From Alteripontixanthobacter maritimus (GTDB lineage Bacteria > Pseudomonadota > Alphaproteobacteria > Sphingomonadales > Sphingomonadaceae), in NCBI RefSeq assembly GCF_003340475.1, contig NZ_QBKA01000002.1, forward strand, positions 2,179,501 to 2,243,500: 64,000 nucleotides of DNA. Direction: 5' to 3'. Positions 52,863 to 61,697 of the stretch are shown one piece after another. How positions within the stretch are numbered: the first letter of the stretch is position 1; each line of letters starts with the position of its first letter. The notes under the pieces are model-generated. The model saw only the letters and a list, made by a program, of their open reading frames with translations, did no database searches and was not told where the DNA came from. A program made the translations under genes and the position numbers.

Positions 52863-53674
52863 GCCGGACCTTCTTCGCTTCAGAACTGGAAGGTGTGGCT
52901 ACTTTCTGGCGAATCGAGCGACGCGACGGAGTCACGCTCGGCTTTTCCAGGCATGATCGCGATCTGCGGTTCGACGGAGTGCTGCACCGCGCCGCGCCAG
53001 GAATGCTACCTTCCGCCATCCGCCGTAGCAGCGATCTTTCGCAGGACAGCGCCGAGATGGAAGGTGCGCTTTCGCACGACACCATTACTCAGCAGGATCT
53101 GGCCGACGGCCGGTATGACGGGGCTCAAGTGGCCGTCGGCGCAGTCGATTGGGAAACGCTGGAGAATGCGATCCTGTATCGCGGTGCGATCGGTACCGTG
53201 AGCGGGGAGGCGGGCCGATACGCAGCGCAATTGCAATCTGCCAAGGCTGCGCTGGATACGGACCCTGTACCTCGAACCAGCCCGACCTGCCGCGCGCGTT
53301 TCTGTGGTCCGGGTTGTACCCTGTCGCCTGCTCGGTTCACGGTGGAAGCGACTGTCACCACTTTCGATGCCGACGCCAGTACGATTACCGCCGCTAGTAT
53401 TAACAGCTCACTTTATGCTTACGGAACGCTGACATGGTTGGACGGCCCGCAAGTGGGCCTTTCCGTGCGTATTCTGCAGAATGACGAGGACTTGCTGATC
53501 CTCGAACGACCTCCTGCAATCAATACTCCAGCCAACGCCCGGGTACGGCTCCGCCAGGGATGCGATCATACCCTCGCGACATGCGCAGACCGGTTCGGCA
53601 ATGCCATCAACTTCCAGGGCGAACCGTTCCTGCCGGGTAACGACCTGCTGACCCGCACCCCTTTCGCCCAATGA
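52859..53674 (+). CDS. GTA gp13-like tail protein (DUF2163/BR0599)
   Basis: 271 residues. TFWRIERRDGVTLGFSRHDRDLRFDGVLHRAAPGMLPSAI is the DUF2163 start; the C-terminal CDHTLATCADRFGNAINFQGEPFLPGND is the BR0599 signature with metal-binding Cys. In the Rhodobacter particle this is a hub component carrying an iron-sulfur cluster. Four Cys in TCRARFCGPGC and the CDHTLATC pair are retained. Confidence 0.93.
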   Translation: MSRTFFASELEGVATFWRIERRDGVTLGFSRHDRDLRFDGVLHRAAPGMLPSAIRRSSDLSQDSAEMEGALSHDTITQQDLADGRYDGAQVAVGAVDWETLENAILYRGAIGTVSGEAGRYAAQLQSAKAALDTDPVPRTSPTCRARFCGPGCTLSPARFTVEATVTTFDADASTITAASINSSLYAYGTLTWLDGPQVGLSVRILQNDEDLLILERPPAINTPANARVRLRQGCDHTLATCADRFGNAINFQGEPFLPGNDLLTRTPFAQ

Positions 53675-53684
53675 GCCCCAAGCC

Positions 53685-54125
53685 ATGAGTGTCCCAAGCC
53701 AGAACAAGGCTTCGCAATTTGCGGCCGCAGCAGAAGCGCTCGTCGGCACGCCGTTTCGCCTGCACGGGCGCGATCCCCGTTTCGGGATCGACTGCGTCGG
53801 TCTGATTGCGGCCAGCTTCAACACGGTCGGCCTTCCAGTAGAAGCCCCCCGCAATTACGGCCTTCGCAACCTCAATATCGAGGCGTTGCTACCTTTCGCG
53901 AAAGCTGCCGGTCTTCAGCAGTTCATCGGAAGCGAAGCTGCAATTCGTCGCGGCGACATACTGCTGGTTTGCCCCGGCCCCGCCCAACATCATCTGGTTG
54001 TCATGCTGGACCAATGGCGGGTCGTACACGCCCATGCCGGTTTGCGCCGTGTGGTGTCCTGCCGAAGACCGCTTGACTGGCCAATTCAAATCCAATGGCG
54101 GATGTCCGCCGCATCGGAGTCCTGA
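53685..54125 (+). CDS. GTA NlpC/P60-type peptidase (gp14)
   Basis: 146 residues. Catalytic Cys in GIDCVGLIAASF (about residue 46) and His in AQHHLVVML, followed by HAHAGLRRVV. Cell-wall peptidase of the tail tip, used to let DNA enter the recipient. Ten bases after gp13; followed two bases later by gp15. Confidence 0.93.
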   Translation: MSVPSQNKASQFAAAAEALVGTPFRLHGRDPRFGIDCVGLIAASFNTVGLPVEAPRNYGLRNLNIEALLPFAKAAGLQQFIGSEAAIRRGDILLVCPGPAQHHLVVMLDQWRVVHAHAGLRRVVSCRRPLDWPIQIQWRMSAASES

Positions 54126-54127
54126 CA

Positions 54128-56326
54128 ATGGCAACCATGGTCTTTACAACTTTAGGCTCGATCGTCGGAGGTCCCATCGGCGCCCTGATCGGGGGTGCGA
54201 TCGGACAGCGGATCGACGGAGAAGTGTTCGGTCCCGGCCCCTCGGAAGGGCCAAGGCTGAAAGAACTGGCGATTACCACGTCAAGCTACGGCCAGCCGAT
54301 CCCGCGCCATTTCGGCCGGATGCGCGTTCCCGGTTCCATCATTTGGTCGACCGACCTGATCGAAAGTCGCGAAAAAAGCGGCAATGGCAAGGGGCGTCCG
54401 TCCACTGTTGCCTACAATTACAGCATCTCCTTCGCAGTCGCCATTGCCAGCCGTCCGATCCAGGACATCGGTCGCATCTGGGCTGACGGTAATTTGCTAC
54501 GCGGCCAGTCCGGTACTCTGAAAACCGGCGGCTCGATACGAATCTATCACGGCCATCGGGATCAACCGGTCGATCCCTTGCTGTCGGCCGCACTTGGCAA
54601 CGAATGCTCCGCCCATCGCGGCACGGCCTATGTTGTGTTCGAGGATTTGCAGCTGGCCGAATTCGGCAACCGCATCCCTGCCCTTACCTTTGAAATCATC
54701 GCGGATAACGCGGCCATCGGCGTGCAGGATTTGATTGGCGATTCAGTGCCGCAAAGCCGGATCGACGGTGCCGGAAGCTTTGCCGGGCTGGAAGGGTATT
54801 CACACGAAGGCAGCACCATCGCTGCCAATCTGGCTTCGATCGATCCAGTCTACCCGCTTACGCTTGATGCCGGGGCCGGGATGCTTACGGTCACGACGGG
54901 TCAGCCGGACGATCCTGCTATTCCGATCATGCTGAGCGAGCCGGTGCCCGGCGTCGACGAAACGGATTTTGGAACCGCATCAGGGCAGCTTGCAAGCCGC
55001 GGCAATATTGCTCGCAGTCGGCCGGCAGCCTTGCGCTATTACGATACCGGGCGCGATTACCAACCCGGGACGCAGCGTGCGGAAGGACAATCGGAACCCG
55101 GGCGCGACCGTACGATCAGCTTTCCCGGCGCGCTGTCAGCCGACAGTGCGAGAACGCTGGCCGACGGTGCTGCACAGCGGGCAAGCTGGCGGCGAGAGAC
55201 GCTTAGCTGGAGGCTGGCCGAATTGCAGCCGGAGCTTCGCCCGGGTTCCAAGGTTACTGCACCGGGCTATTCAGGACAGTGGCGCGTTACAGGATGGGAA
55301 TGGCGGGATCGCGGTATCGAACTCGAACTGGAGCGTATTGCGCCGCATACCGCTCCCAGTCCCTCCGGTTCGTCAGGCGCGCCCGTGCTACCGCCTGATT
55401 TCGGTAGTTGGGAAACTCAGTTGAACCTGCTGGAACTGCCCTGGGATGGCACCGGGTCGAGTAGTGCCCCCAGAATCTATGCTGCCGTCTCTGCCGAGCG
55501 CAGCGAGTGGGGCGGGAGCGCGCTATTCGTCGAGCGGGCCGGCGAACTGATCGACCTCGGTGGCAGCGGCAGGGCTCGCAGTATAATGGGTTCCCTAATA
55601 GAACCGCTTGGCCCGTCGCCGGCCATTATGCTGGAAGAGGCAGCGGTGCTTACAGTAGAACTGCTGGCCGACGATTTGGGTTTTGCGCCAGCAAGCATCG
55701 GCGCCATCGCTGCGGGAGCCAACCGGCTTTTTGTCGGCGGGGAGATCGTGCAGTTCGCATCAGCAATCCAAACAGGATCGCGTCGCTGGCATCTTTCCGG
55801 CCTATTGCGGGGCCGGGGCGGAACCGAACCAACTGCCTTGTCTGGTCACGCGGCGGGCACGGCGGTCATTCTCATCGATGACGCTTTGCTACCACTCGAC
55901 CCTGCCGAAGTGCCTTCAGCAACCGGTACGACAATCGCCGCAATCGGCGCGGGCGACAATGCGCCGGTCACGGCGGCGCTCGGCAATGCCGGACAATCGC
56001 TGAGACCACTGGTACCGGTCCACCCGCAAACCTCCGCGACGCCCGACGGAGGGCTGGAGCTATGTTGGACACGGCGGGCGCGCGGCCAGTATCGTTGGCT
56101 GGACGAGGTTGAAACGCCGCTTGTCGAGCAGGCAGAGAAGTATCGTGTCGGGATCGGACCGCTCAACTCGCCTACCCTCGAGTGGACTGTTGGTGAGCCG
56201 CGCCTGTCCCTAGATCCTGCAACCGTTATCGATATCCGTGACCGCTTTGGCGGAAGCGGGATATGGGTTCGCCAGATCGGAGACTTTGCCCAGTCTCAGC
56301 CGCTGCTCCTGCATAACATATCCTGA
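54128..56326 (+). CDS. GTA gp15-like tail hub protein (short form)
   Basis: 732 residues against about 1300 for Rhodobacter gp15 ('megatron'). The N-terminus MATMVFTTLGSIVGGPIGALIGGAIGQ is the typical Gly-rich start, then GQPIPRHFGRMRVPGSIIWSTDL, the Phage-tail_3 type middle (SFPGALSADSARTLADGAAQRASWRRETLSWRLAE) and a C-terminal GRGGTEPTALSGHAAGTAVIL. I cannot find the GTA TIM-barrel region between the N-terminal part and the tail_3 domain, so it seems lost or moved to the gp12-like protein. Confidence 0.9.
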   Translation: MATMVFTTLGSIVGGPIGALIGGAIGQRIDGEVFGPGPSEGPRLKELAITTSSYGQPIPRHFGRMRVPGSIIWSTDLIESREKSGNGKGRPSTVAYNYSISFAVAIASRPIQDIGRIWADGNLLRGQSGTLKTGGSIRIYHGHRDQPVDPLLSAALGNECSAHRGTAYVVFEDLQLAEFGNRIPALTFEIIADNAAIGVQDLIGDSVPQSRIDGAGSFAGLEGYSHEGSTIAANLASIDPVYPLTLDAGAGMLTVTTGQPDDPAIPIMLSEPVPGVDETDFGTASGQLASRGNIARSRPAALRYYDTGRDYQPGTQRAEGQSEPGRDRTISFPGALSADSARTLADGAAQRASWRRETLSWRLAELQPELRPGSKVTAPGYSGQWRVTGWEWRDRGIELELERIAPHTAPSPSGSSGAPVLPPDFGSWETQLNLLELPWDGTGSSSAPRIYAAVSAERSEWGGSALFVERAGELIDLGGSGRARSIMGSLIEPLGPSPAIMLEEAAVLTVELLADDLGFAPASIGAIAAGANRLFVGGEIVQFASAIQTGSRRWHLSGLLRGRGGTEPTALSGHAAGTAVILIDDALLPLDPAEVPSATGTTIAAIGAGDNAPVTAALGNAGQSLRPLVPVHPQTSATPDGGLELCWTRRARGQYRWLDEVETPLVEQAEKYRVGIGPLNSPTLEWTVGEPRLSLDPATVIDIRDRFGGSGIWVRQIGDFAQSQPLLLHNIS

Positions 56327-56354
56327 CTCAATCCGCTCTTCCGGAGATAATGTA

Positions 56355-56807
56355 ATGACCACCCCTCTCAGTTTTATTTCAGCCAGCCCGCGCTATTCTT
56401 TGCCATTCCTCTTTGTCGGCCAAGCTCAGAAAGAGTTTTTCGTGAACGAGGCGTTGGCACGCATCGATACCTTGCTGCACCCAGCTGTCTCGGGCGAAGC
56501 ATCAGCGCCGCCGGCCACTCCTGAACCGGGTGAGACCTGGCTCGTGGGCAGTGCCGCAACCTCGGAATGGGCGGGCCATGACGCAGAACTCGCAGCGTGG
56601 CAGGCTGGTGAATGGAATTTTGTCGCCCCTTCAGAAGGGACGCGTATATACCGGATCGATGAACGCCGCTTCGTCCAATTCGCGAATGGCTGGCAGTCCT
56701 TCGATGCTCCTGCAGCTCCTTCTGGCGGCAATACAATAGACGTGGAAGCACGCGCCGGACTGGAAAACATTGTAAATGTATTGAAAAGCGCGGGAATCCT
56801 GGGATAA
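56355..56807 (+). CDS. DUF2793 domain protein (end of GTA cluster)
   Basis: 150 residues. SPRYSLPFLFVGQAQKEFFVNEALARIDTLLHPAV and PGETWLVGSAATSEWAGHDAELAAWQAGEWNFVAPSEGTRIYRID are DUF2793 landmarks; the family is frequent at the end of alphaproteobacterial phage and GTA tail modules. C-terminal helix VEARAGLENIVNVLKSAGILG suggests trimerisation. Possible fibre or receptor-binding part. ATG at 56355 with GGAGAT upstream. Confidence 0.9.
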   Translation: MTTPLSFISASPRYSLPFLFVGQAQKEFFVNEALARIDTLLHPAVSGEASAPPATPEPGETWLVGSAATSEWAGHDAELAAWQAGEWNFVAPSEGTRIYRIDERRFVQFANGWQSFDAPAAPSGGNTIDVEARAGLENIVNVLKSAGILG

Positions 56808-56813
56808 TTTACG

Positions 56814-56838
56814 GGAACAGAAATACGGTTGCGACGTT
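56814..56838 (+). promoter_or_regulatory. EcfG-type promoter upstream of ompA-like gene
   Basis: GGAAC (56814-56818), 16-base spacer, CGTT (56835-56838), a full match to the alphaproteobacterial general stress promoter. Transcription would begin near 56845, leaving a leader of roughly 155 bases before the ATG at 57003. Confidence 0.65.
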
Positions 56839-56961
56839 TGTCGCTATTCAAGAACGATCGAACTCGGTTTTATACGACGGTAAGGTCGAAACGAGGCATT
56901 CTTGCAACAGTTTGACCTAACATGTGACTTGCCTCGCATGTCGGGAAAGTTTAGAAAACTC

Positions 56962-56981
56962 GCCACTCGGTGGCTTTTTTT
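56962..56981 (+). terminator. Terminator-like hairpin in the ompA leader
   Basis: GCCAC (56962-56966), loop TCG, GTGGC (56970-56974), then seven T. It ends only seven bases before the AAGGGGA ribosome site of the OmpA-like gene. It is either the end of read-through from the GTA cluster or an attenuator in the leader of the OmpA-like gene. Confidence 0.6.
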
Positions 56982-57002
56982 CGCTATAAGGGGAATACAG
57001 TA

Positions 57003-58139
57003 ATGCGGAAACTCGTGATAGGAATGGCGATGGCCTCGACGGCCCTCGCATCTCCTGCTCTCGCGCGCGACGGTGCTTTTTACGTCGAAGTCGATGGCGG
57101 TGTGATGATCGCCGAAGATTCGGAATTCGAAACAAACGGCGACAATAGCGTCGATACTTTCGTTTTCGATTATGAAAACTACGGATATGATTTTGGCGGC
57201 ATCGTTGGCTACGACTTCGGTCCGGCTCGCCTTGAAGCTGAAGCCAGTTATCGTGAACAGGAAATCGATCAGGTTATCGTTGAAACCGGCCGTATTGCTA
57301 CGTCCGGCACAACGGTAGGCGGCGCCGGTTCGCTGGTGGCAAATGGTGAAACCAGCGCTCTCAGCTTCATGGTCAATGCACTTGCCGATTTCGGTGACGA
57401 TGATGGCATCCAGGGTTTCTTCGGTGGCGGTCTTGGTATCGCTCGCATCAACAATGACTTTATTGTCAACACACGGATCGGCGAATCGCTGGACGATTCC
57501 GATACGGGTCTTGCATGGCAGCTGCTCGCCGGTGTGCGCGCGCCTCTGACTGACGCAATCGATGTCGGTGTAAAGTATCGTTACTTCAACGGTCCTAATT
57601 CGGATTTCATTGACATTGCCGGTCGTGATCTGAACTCGGACTTCACGTCGCACTCCCTACTCGGAACGCTGACGTTCAACTTCGGTGGCGAAGAGCCTGT
57701 GCTTCCTGCACCGCCTCCTCCGCCCCCACCGCCACCACCCCCTCCTCCACCGCCACCACCAGCGCCTACTCCGCCGCCAGTGGTGCAGTGTAACCAGGGG
57801 CCGTACATCGTCTTCTTCGAGTGGGATCAGTCCGATATCACTCCTGAAGCGGCCAATACGCTCAATCAGGCAGTTTCGGCCTATCGCAATTGCGGTACCG
57901 CATCTGTCATGCTCGCCGGTCACGCTGACCGTTCCGGCCCGCAGAGCTACAACATCCCGCTGTCCGAGCGTCGTAACGCATCGGTGCAGTCCTACCTTAG
58001 CAGCCGCGGCATTCCGGCCACTCGGATTGCCAGCGAAGGTTTCGGCGAATCGCGTCCACGTGTTCCGACTGCGGACGGTGTGCGCGAATTGCAGAACCGT
58101 CGGGTGGAAATCACCTACGGTCCGGGTTCGGGCATGTAA
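57003..58139 (+). CDS. OmpA family outer membrane protein
   Basis: 378 residues. Signal peptide residues 1-22 (cut after ALASPALA), then an eight-strand barrel-type domain (about 25-225: FYVEVDGGVMIAED, GGIVGYDFGPARLEAEASYRE, GVKYRYFNGP), a run of prolines (about 236-259), and the C-terminal OmpA peptidoglycan-binding domain (IVFFEWDQSDITPEAANTL, LAGHADRSG, LSERRNASVQSYL). It anchors the outer membrane to the wall. AAGGGGA precedes the ATG. A terminator follows at 58167. Confidence 0.95.
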   Translation: MRKLVIGMAMASTALASPALARDGAFYVEVDGGVMIAEDSEFETNGDNSVDTFVFDYENYGYDFGGIVGYDFGPARLEAEASYREQEIDQVIVETGRIATSGTTVGGAGSLVANGETSALSFMVNALADFGDDDGIQGFFGGGLGIARINNDFIVNTRIGESLDDSDTGLAWQLLAGVRAPLTDAIDVGVKYRYFNGPNSDFIDIAGRDLNSDFTSHSLLGTLTFNFGGEEPVLPAPPPPPPPPPPPPPPPPPAPTPPPVVQCNQGPYIVFFEWDQSDITPEAANTLNQAVSAYRNCGTASVMLAGHADRSGPQSYNIPLSERRNASVQSYLSSRGIPATRIASEGFGESRPRVPTADGVRELQNRRVEITYGPGSGM

Positions 58140-58166
58140 GCTTCGCGAAAGCGAACACTTCGAGAA

Positions 58167-58194
58167 GGGGCTGGAGAAATCCGGCCCCTTTTTT
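58167..58194 (+). terminator. Rho-independent terminator after ompA-like gene
   Basis: GGGGCTGGA (58167-58175), loop GAAA, TCCGGCCCC (58180-58188), six T. Nine-pair stem with one G-T pair. Confidence 0.9.
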
Positions 58195-58239
58195 GATGCC
58201 TGCTCGTTATGTGGTCAGACCGGTAGCTTGGAGACCACA

Positions 58240-58776
58240 ATGAATGCTGCAAAGATCATTTTCGCTTCGGGCATGGCGCTAGCCGTGTGTGCCTGCACTA
58301 CGACAACTAGCCAGTCGGTACAGAACCTCGGTTCAGCAGCTATCCTCGACGCCAACGGTGAGAAGATCGGGTCTGCCCGGCTGCTCGCCATTGGCGATAC
58401 GGTAAGTATCACAGCGACTGTGTCTGGCCTTGCGCCGGGACTACACGGCTTCCACCTTCATGAGACCAGCCAGTGCCGCGCTCCCGATTTTCAATCGGCT
58501 GGCGGACATTTGAACCCATTCGGGGCATCGCACGGACTGGAAAGTCCTGACGGAGCACACCTGGGCGATCTAACGAATCTCGAGGTTTCCGCGGACGGTA
58601 CTGGCTCCATCGCAAGCGGCCTCGACGGTCCGCGCGCCGATGTTACGACCGCGATATTCGATAGCGACGGAACTTCCGTCGTGATCCATGCAAAAGCCGA
58701 CGATTATCGCACCGATCCGTCCGGCGCGGCGGGTTCACGAATCGCTTGCGGAGTAATAGCTGCTCCGCAACGCTAG
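58240..58776 (+). CDS. sodC: Copper/zinc superoxide dismutase, lipoprotein
   Basis: 178 residues. Signal with lipobox VCAC (Cys19), so likely tethered to a membrane facing the periplasm. Metal-binding HGFHLHE (Cu), GGHLNP, DGAHLGDLTN (Zn) and IHAKADDYRTDPSGAAGSRIACGV complete the SodC pattern, with disulfide cysteines in SQCRAP and ACGV. GGAG before the ATG. Converts superoxide to hydrogen peroxide and oxygen. Confidence 0.95.
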   Translation: MNAAKIIFASGMALAVCACTTTTSQSVQNLGSAAILDANGEKIGSARLLAIGDTVSITATVSGLAPGLHGFHLHETSQCRAPDFQSAGGHLNPFGASHGLESPDGAHLGDLTNLEVSADGTGSIASGLDGPRADVTTAIFDSDGTSVVIHAKADDYRTDPSGAAGSRIACGVIAAPQR

Positions 58777-58800
58777 ACATTGTCGCGTTTGGATCGACGC

Positions 58801-60417
58801 CTACTGCTGCTCTCCAGCTGCACGAGCCTTCGCCAGCAAACCGGCTTGCGCGCGCGGTACCAGTTTAATCGCAGCCGCCAGCAGAACAAAGCCGATCGGT
58901 GCGATTCCCAATGTGCTCATCACACCCAATCCAAGATCACCGTCGGTCTTGGATGAAATATACCCCGCTAGATATGGCCCTAAGGCCAAACCAACCAAAG
59001 TGGTTGCCAGGAAGAATGTAGCTGTAGCGATACCTCGCATTCTGGGAAGGACGAGCGCTTGGCTCGACGCTGCAGCCGCACCTAGAGCCGATGATGTGAA
59101 CAGCTGAGCTACAAATGCCAAGACGTAGAACAGCACCAGATTATCCGTGGTGAACTGAATAAGCACGATCGGGATCGGCGCTATCAATCCGAACAATACA
59201 ACGAACAACCGGCCTGCTGCGTAGCGCCTGAATAGTATGTCAGCCACACGCCCCCCGGTAATGACACCCAAGAACCCGGCAACCGCGCTCGGCGCGCCGA
59301 TCCACCAGCCAAGCGCCGCCTTGTTCACCTCGAACACGCGTTCGGCATAGGGCGCGGTCCAGTACGATGCGGCGTAGGCTATGAATGCGACACAGCCATA
59401 TCCAAGAATTGTGCAGAGAAACGCTGGCGAACCCCAGGTCAATGCGAAGGTTGGTGCGTCTCTAGTTCGAAGCGCAGTGGCCCAGCAGAAAATCGCATAA
59501 TAGCCTATTGCTAGGAAAAACCATTGGTCCGAAATTGGACCATAAATAGCGCCTTCACCACTATCGAGGAGGCCCGTAATAAAATACGCGGCCACGAATG
59601 CAGCGATTAGAACCGCAATGTTCACAAACAAGGCAGGCATACCGCGCTTGGCCGCACCGATCAGGGTGAATGGCGGTATGACCGTCATCAATTCCTGCAC
59701 AAATCCCCGAAACGGAGCCGGATCTTCCCGGGTCGGCATTCCATCGATAGCGCCGCGTATCGGCTCTCGTAGAGTCATCACCCACAAGGCCAGCAGCAGT
59801 CCGGGTAAACCAACAGATATGAAGGCTGCCTGCCAGCCTGCCAGCCCCAGCGGGCCACCATCTGGATAGGCGGCATTCCAGTTTTCGACGATCAGTCCGC
59901 CGATAAGCAGCGAGATGCCGCCGCCGATATACAATCCACTGGAATAAATGGCGAGCGCAGTCGCCCGGAGCCTGGCTGGAAACCAATCCGATATTAGCGA
60001 GTATGCCGACGGGCTTGCAGTGGCTTCCCCGACACCCACACCGACGCGTGCGAAAGTCAGCATCGTGCCGTTCTTCGCGAACCCGGACAGGGCTGTCATG
60101 CCTGACCATACCGCCAGGCCGATCGTCATCAGGCGGACGCGCTTCCAACTGTCAGCCAGTTTCCCAAGCGGAATTCCGAAGAGCGCATAAAATATCGCGA
60201 AAGCAGTACCGTAGAGGAATCCCAGATAAGCATCGTCGACCCCAAGGTCGGCCTTGATATCGTTCGCTAGGATCGAAAGAATCTGACGGTCGATGAAGTT
60301 CAGAATATAGACCAGAACCAGCACGCCAAGCGCGTACCAGCTATATGCGGGGACCGGCTGATCGTCGGGCGGTGTGGTCGCTTCGGCCGTAACTGCCGCC
60401 GTCTGGTTGTCGCTCAA
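58801..60417 (-). CDS. MFS transporter (spinster-like)
   Basis: 538 residues with 12 or more membrane segments. LVYILNFIDRQILSILANDIKADLGVDDAYLGFLYGTAF and ADSWKRVRLMTIGLAVWSGMTALSGFA are major facilitator motifs of the spinster-type group common in sphingomonads; substrate unknown. TTG start at 60417 with GGGGAGAG upstream; it overlaps the queC stop by four bases (TTGA). Confidence 0.9.
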   Translation of the reverse strand: MSDNQTAAVTAEATTPPDDQPVPAYSWYALGVLVLVYILNFIDRQILSILANDIKADLGVDDAYLGFLYGTAFAIFYALFGIPLGKLADSWKRVRLMTIGLAVWSGMTALSGFAKNGTMLTFARVGVGVGEATASPSAYSLISDWFPARLRATALAIYSSGLYIGGGISLLIGGLIVENWNAAYPDGGPLGLAGWQAAFISVGLPGLLLALWVMTLREPIRGAIDGMPTREDPAPFRGFVQELMTVIPPFTLIGAAKRGMPALFVNIAVLIAAFVAAYFITGLLDSGEGAIYGPISDQWFFLAIGYYAIFCWATALRTRDAPTFALTWGSPAFLCTILGYGCVAFIAYAASYWTAPYAERVFEVNKAALGWWIGAPSAVAGFLGVITGGRVADILFRRYAAGRLFVVLFGLIAPIPIVLIQFTTDNLVLFYVLAFVAQLFTSSALGAAAASSQALVLPRMRGIATATFFLATTLVGLALGPYLAGYISSKTDGDLGLGVMSTLGIAPIGFVLLAAAIKLVPRAQAGLLAKARAAGEQQ

Positions 60418-61139
60418 GCTGTCTCTCCCCGGATCGGCGGACTGTTGACCGGATATGCGGCTCCGTCAACCAGCCCTGCATCGGCAAAGCCTTGACGGCG
60501 CAAGCGGCAAGAGTCGCATCCACCGCATGCCAGCCCGTCAGGTCTTGGATCGTAGCAGGACCAGCTCAGCCCGGAATCGAGACCCATTCGGTCAGCTTCC
60601 TGAGCGATTTCTGCCTTACCCAACATCTGCAACGGTGCATGGATTACGAATGGTGCCCCCTCGATACCTGCCTTTGTTCCCAGACGGGCTGTTTCTGCAA
60701 AGCTATCGATAAATTCGGGGCGGCAATCGGGATAGCCGGAATAGTCGAGTGCGTTGACGCCGATGAAAATGTCGCGTGCATCGCAACTTTCCGCAAACGC
60801 CGTGGTCAAAGCCAGAAAGATCAAATTGCGCGCCGGCACGTAAGTGACAGGTATGTCGTTACCGACACCGCCTTTTGGAACCGCGATATCGTCGGTCAAT
60901 GCGGAGCCGCCGAAAGCACGCAAGTCGAGCGGCAAGACGACGTGCCGATCCGCCCCCAAAAGTTCTGCAATCTTGGAAGCTGCAAGAAGTTCGCGCCGGT
61001 GTCGCTGACCGTAATCGATGGACAGGGCATAAAGGGCAAAACCCCGCTCACGAGCAATCCCCGCCGTAACCATCGAATCGAGGCCGCCAGACAGCAAAAC
61101 GACAGCCTTAGGCTGTCCGTTACTTTGAAGATTCGTCAT
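60414..61139 (-). CDS. queC: 7-cyano-7-deazaguanine synthase
   Basis: Converts 7-carboxy-7-deazaguanine to preQ0 in queuosine synthesis. The PP-loop is VVLLSGGLDSMVTAG (about residues 13-27), SIDYGQRHRRE follows, and the zinc site has CYDPRPDGLACGGCDSCRLR with four Cys. 241 residues. Overlaps the MFS gene. Confidence 0.95.
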   Translation of the reverse strand: MTNLQSNGQPKAVVLLSGGLDSMVTAGIARERGFALYALSIDYGQRHRRELLAASKIAELLGADRHVVLPLDLRAFGGSALTDDIAVPKGGVGNDIPVTYVPARNLIFLALTTAFAESCDARDIFIGVNALDYSGYPDCRPEFIDSFAETARLGTKAGIEGAPFVIHAPLQMLGKAEIAQEADRMGLDSGLSWSCYDPRPDGLACGGCDSCRLRRQGFADAGLVDGAAYPVNSPPIRGETA

Positions 61140-61203
61140 GTATCCGGGCTACCGCCCTTGGGTGTTGCCCGCAATGCGATTGCGCGAGCAGTGCAGCTTC
61201 AGG

Positions 61204-61620
61204 TCAACCGCAGGGTCCGGTCCGGCGCGCTTCTGCGGTAAATTCGAATGGCTGTCCGCCAGCAATTCCCTGACTCTCAAGCTGTACCAGCGAGCTGCTT
61301 TCCCGCCGAACACTGGTTCGCCCGAAGCCGTTGCCAGGACAACTATATTGTACCGAGGCGACATTTCCCGAATTCTCAACCACATAACGGCGGCAATTCG
61401 AGCCTCGATGGCGCAGCTGGATGAGATCGGAGCCTTGCTTCACGCAAATCCTGCGCGAGGGAGTTCCATCGCGGAATCGGATCGTCCACATGCCCTTGTC
61501 CAGCCCGTTCAGAACTGTGGCTGCCGTCTTCTGCGCAAACGCGGGCATCGCAATCCCTGATACGCCAAGTGTACCGAGAAACAGTGCGGCAGATATAGTG
61601 ATGGTCTGGCGAGTAGCCAT
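61204..61620 (-). CDS. Secreted small protein, unknown function
   Basis: 138 residues from the ATG at 61620 with AAGGA upstream. Signal peptide ends near AMPAFA (residues 1-28). The mature part has GLDKGMWTIRFRDG, CVKQGSDLIQLRHRGSNCRRYVVENSG, YSCPGNGFGRTSVRRESSSLVQLESQGIAGGQPF and a final Cys; four cysteines suggest two disulfides. The pattern is loosely like DUF3617 periplasmic proteins, but this is not certain. Confidence 0.7.
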   Translation of the reverse strand: MATRQTITISAALFLGTLGVSGIAMPAFAQKTAATVLNGLDKGMWTIRFRDGTPSRRICVKQGSDLIQLRHRGSNCRRYVVENSGNVASVQYSCPGNGFGRTSVRRESSSLVQLESQGIAGGQPFEFTAEARRTGPCG

Positions 61621-61697
61621 CGCGGTAAGTCCTTCAAATTCGGCTATGTGATAATAAGCTTTCGCCGGTGAATGGTTCCCTAACGAGGATGGCCTGG

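Larger units (their letters stand above)
42511..56807 (+). mobile_element. Gene transfer agent (GTA) structural gene cluster
   Basis: About 17 genes on one strand, in the same order as the Rhodobacter capsulatus GTA: small and large terminase, portal, DUF6127-type, prohead protease, capsid, head-tail proteins, major tail protein, chaperones, tape measure, gp12-, gp13-, gp14- and gp15-like tail genes, then a DUF2793 gene. Most genes overlap by four bases. There is no integrase, repressor, replication or lysis gene and no attachment repeat was seen, which argues for a domesticated GTA and not a prophage. The GTA packages random host DNA in the known systems. Confidence 0.9.

Noticed and set aside
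42511-56807. Active prophage
   Set aside because: No integrase, repressor, replication or lysis genes and no attachment repeats; gene order matches GTAs.
57581-57808. Glycine-rich frame on the minus strand
   Set aside because: It is the shadow of the proline run in the OmpA-like protein.
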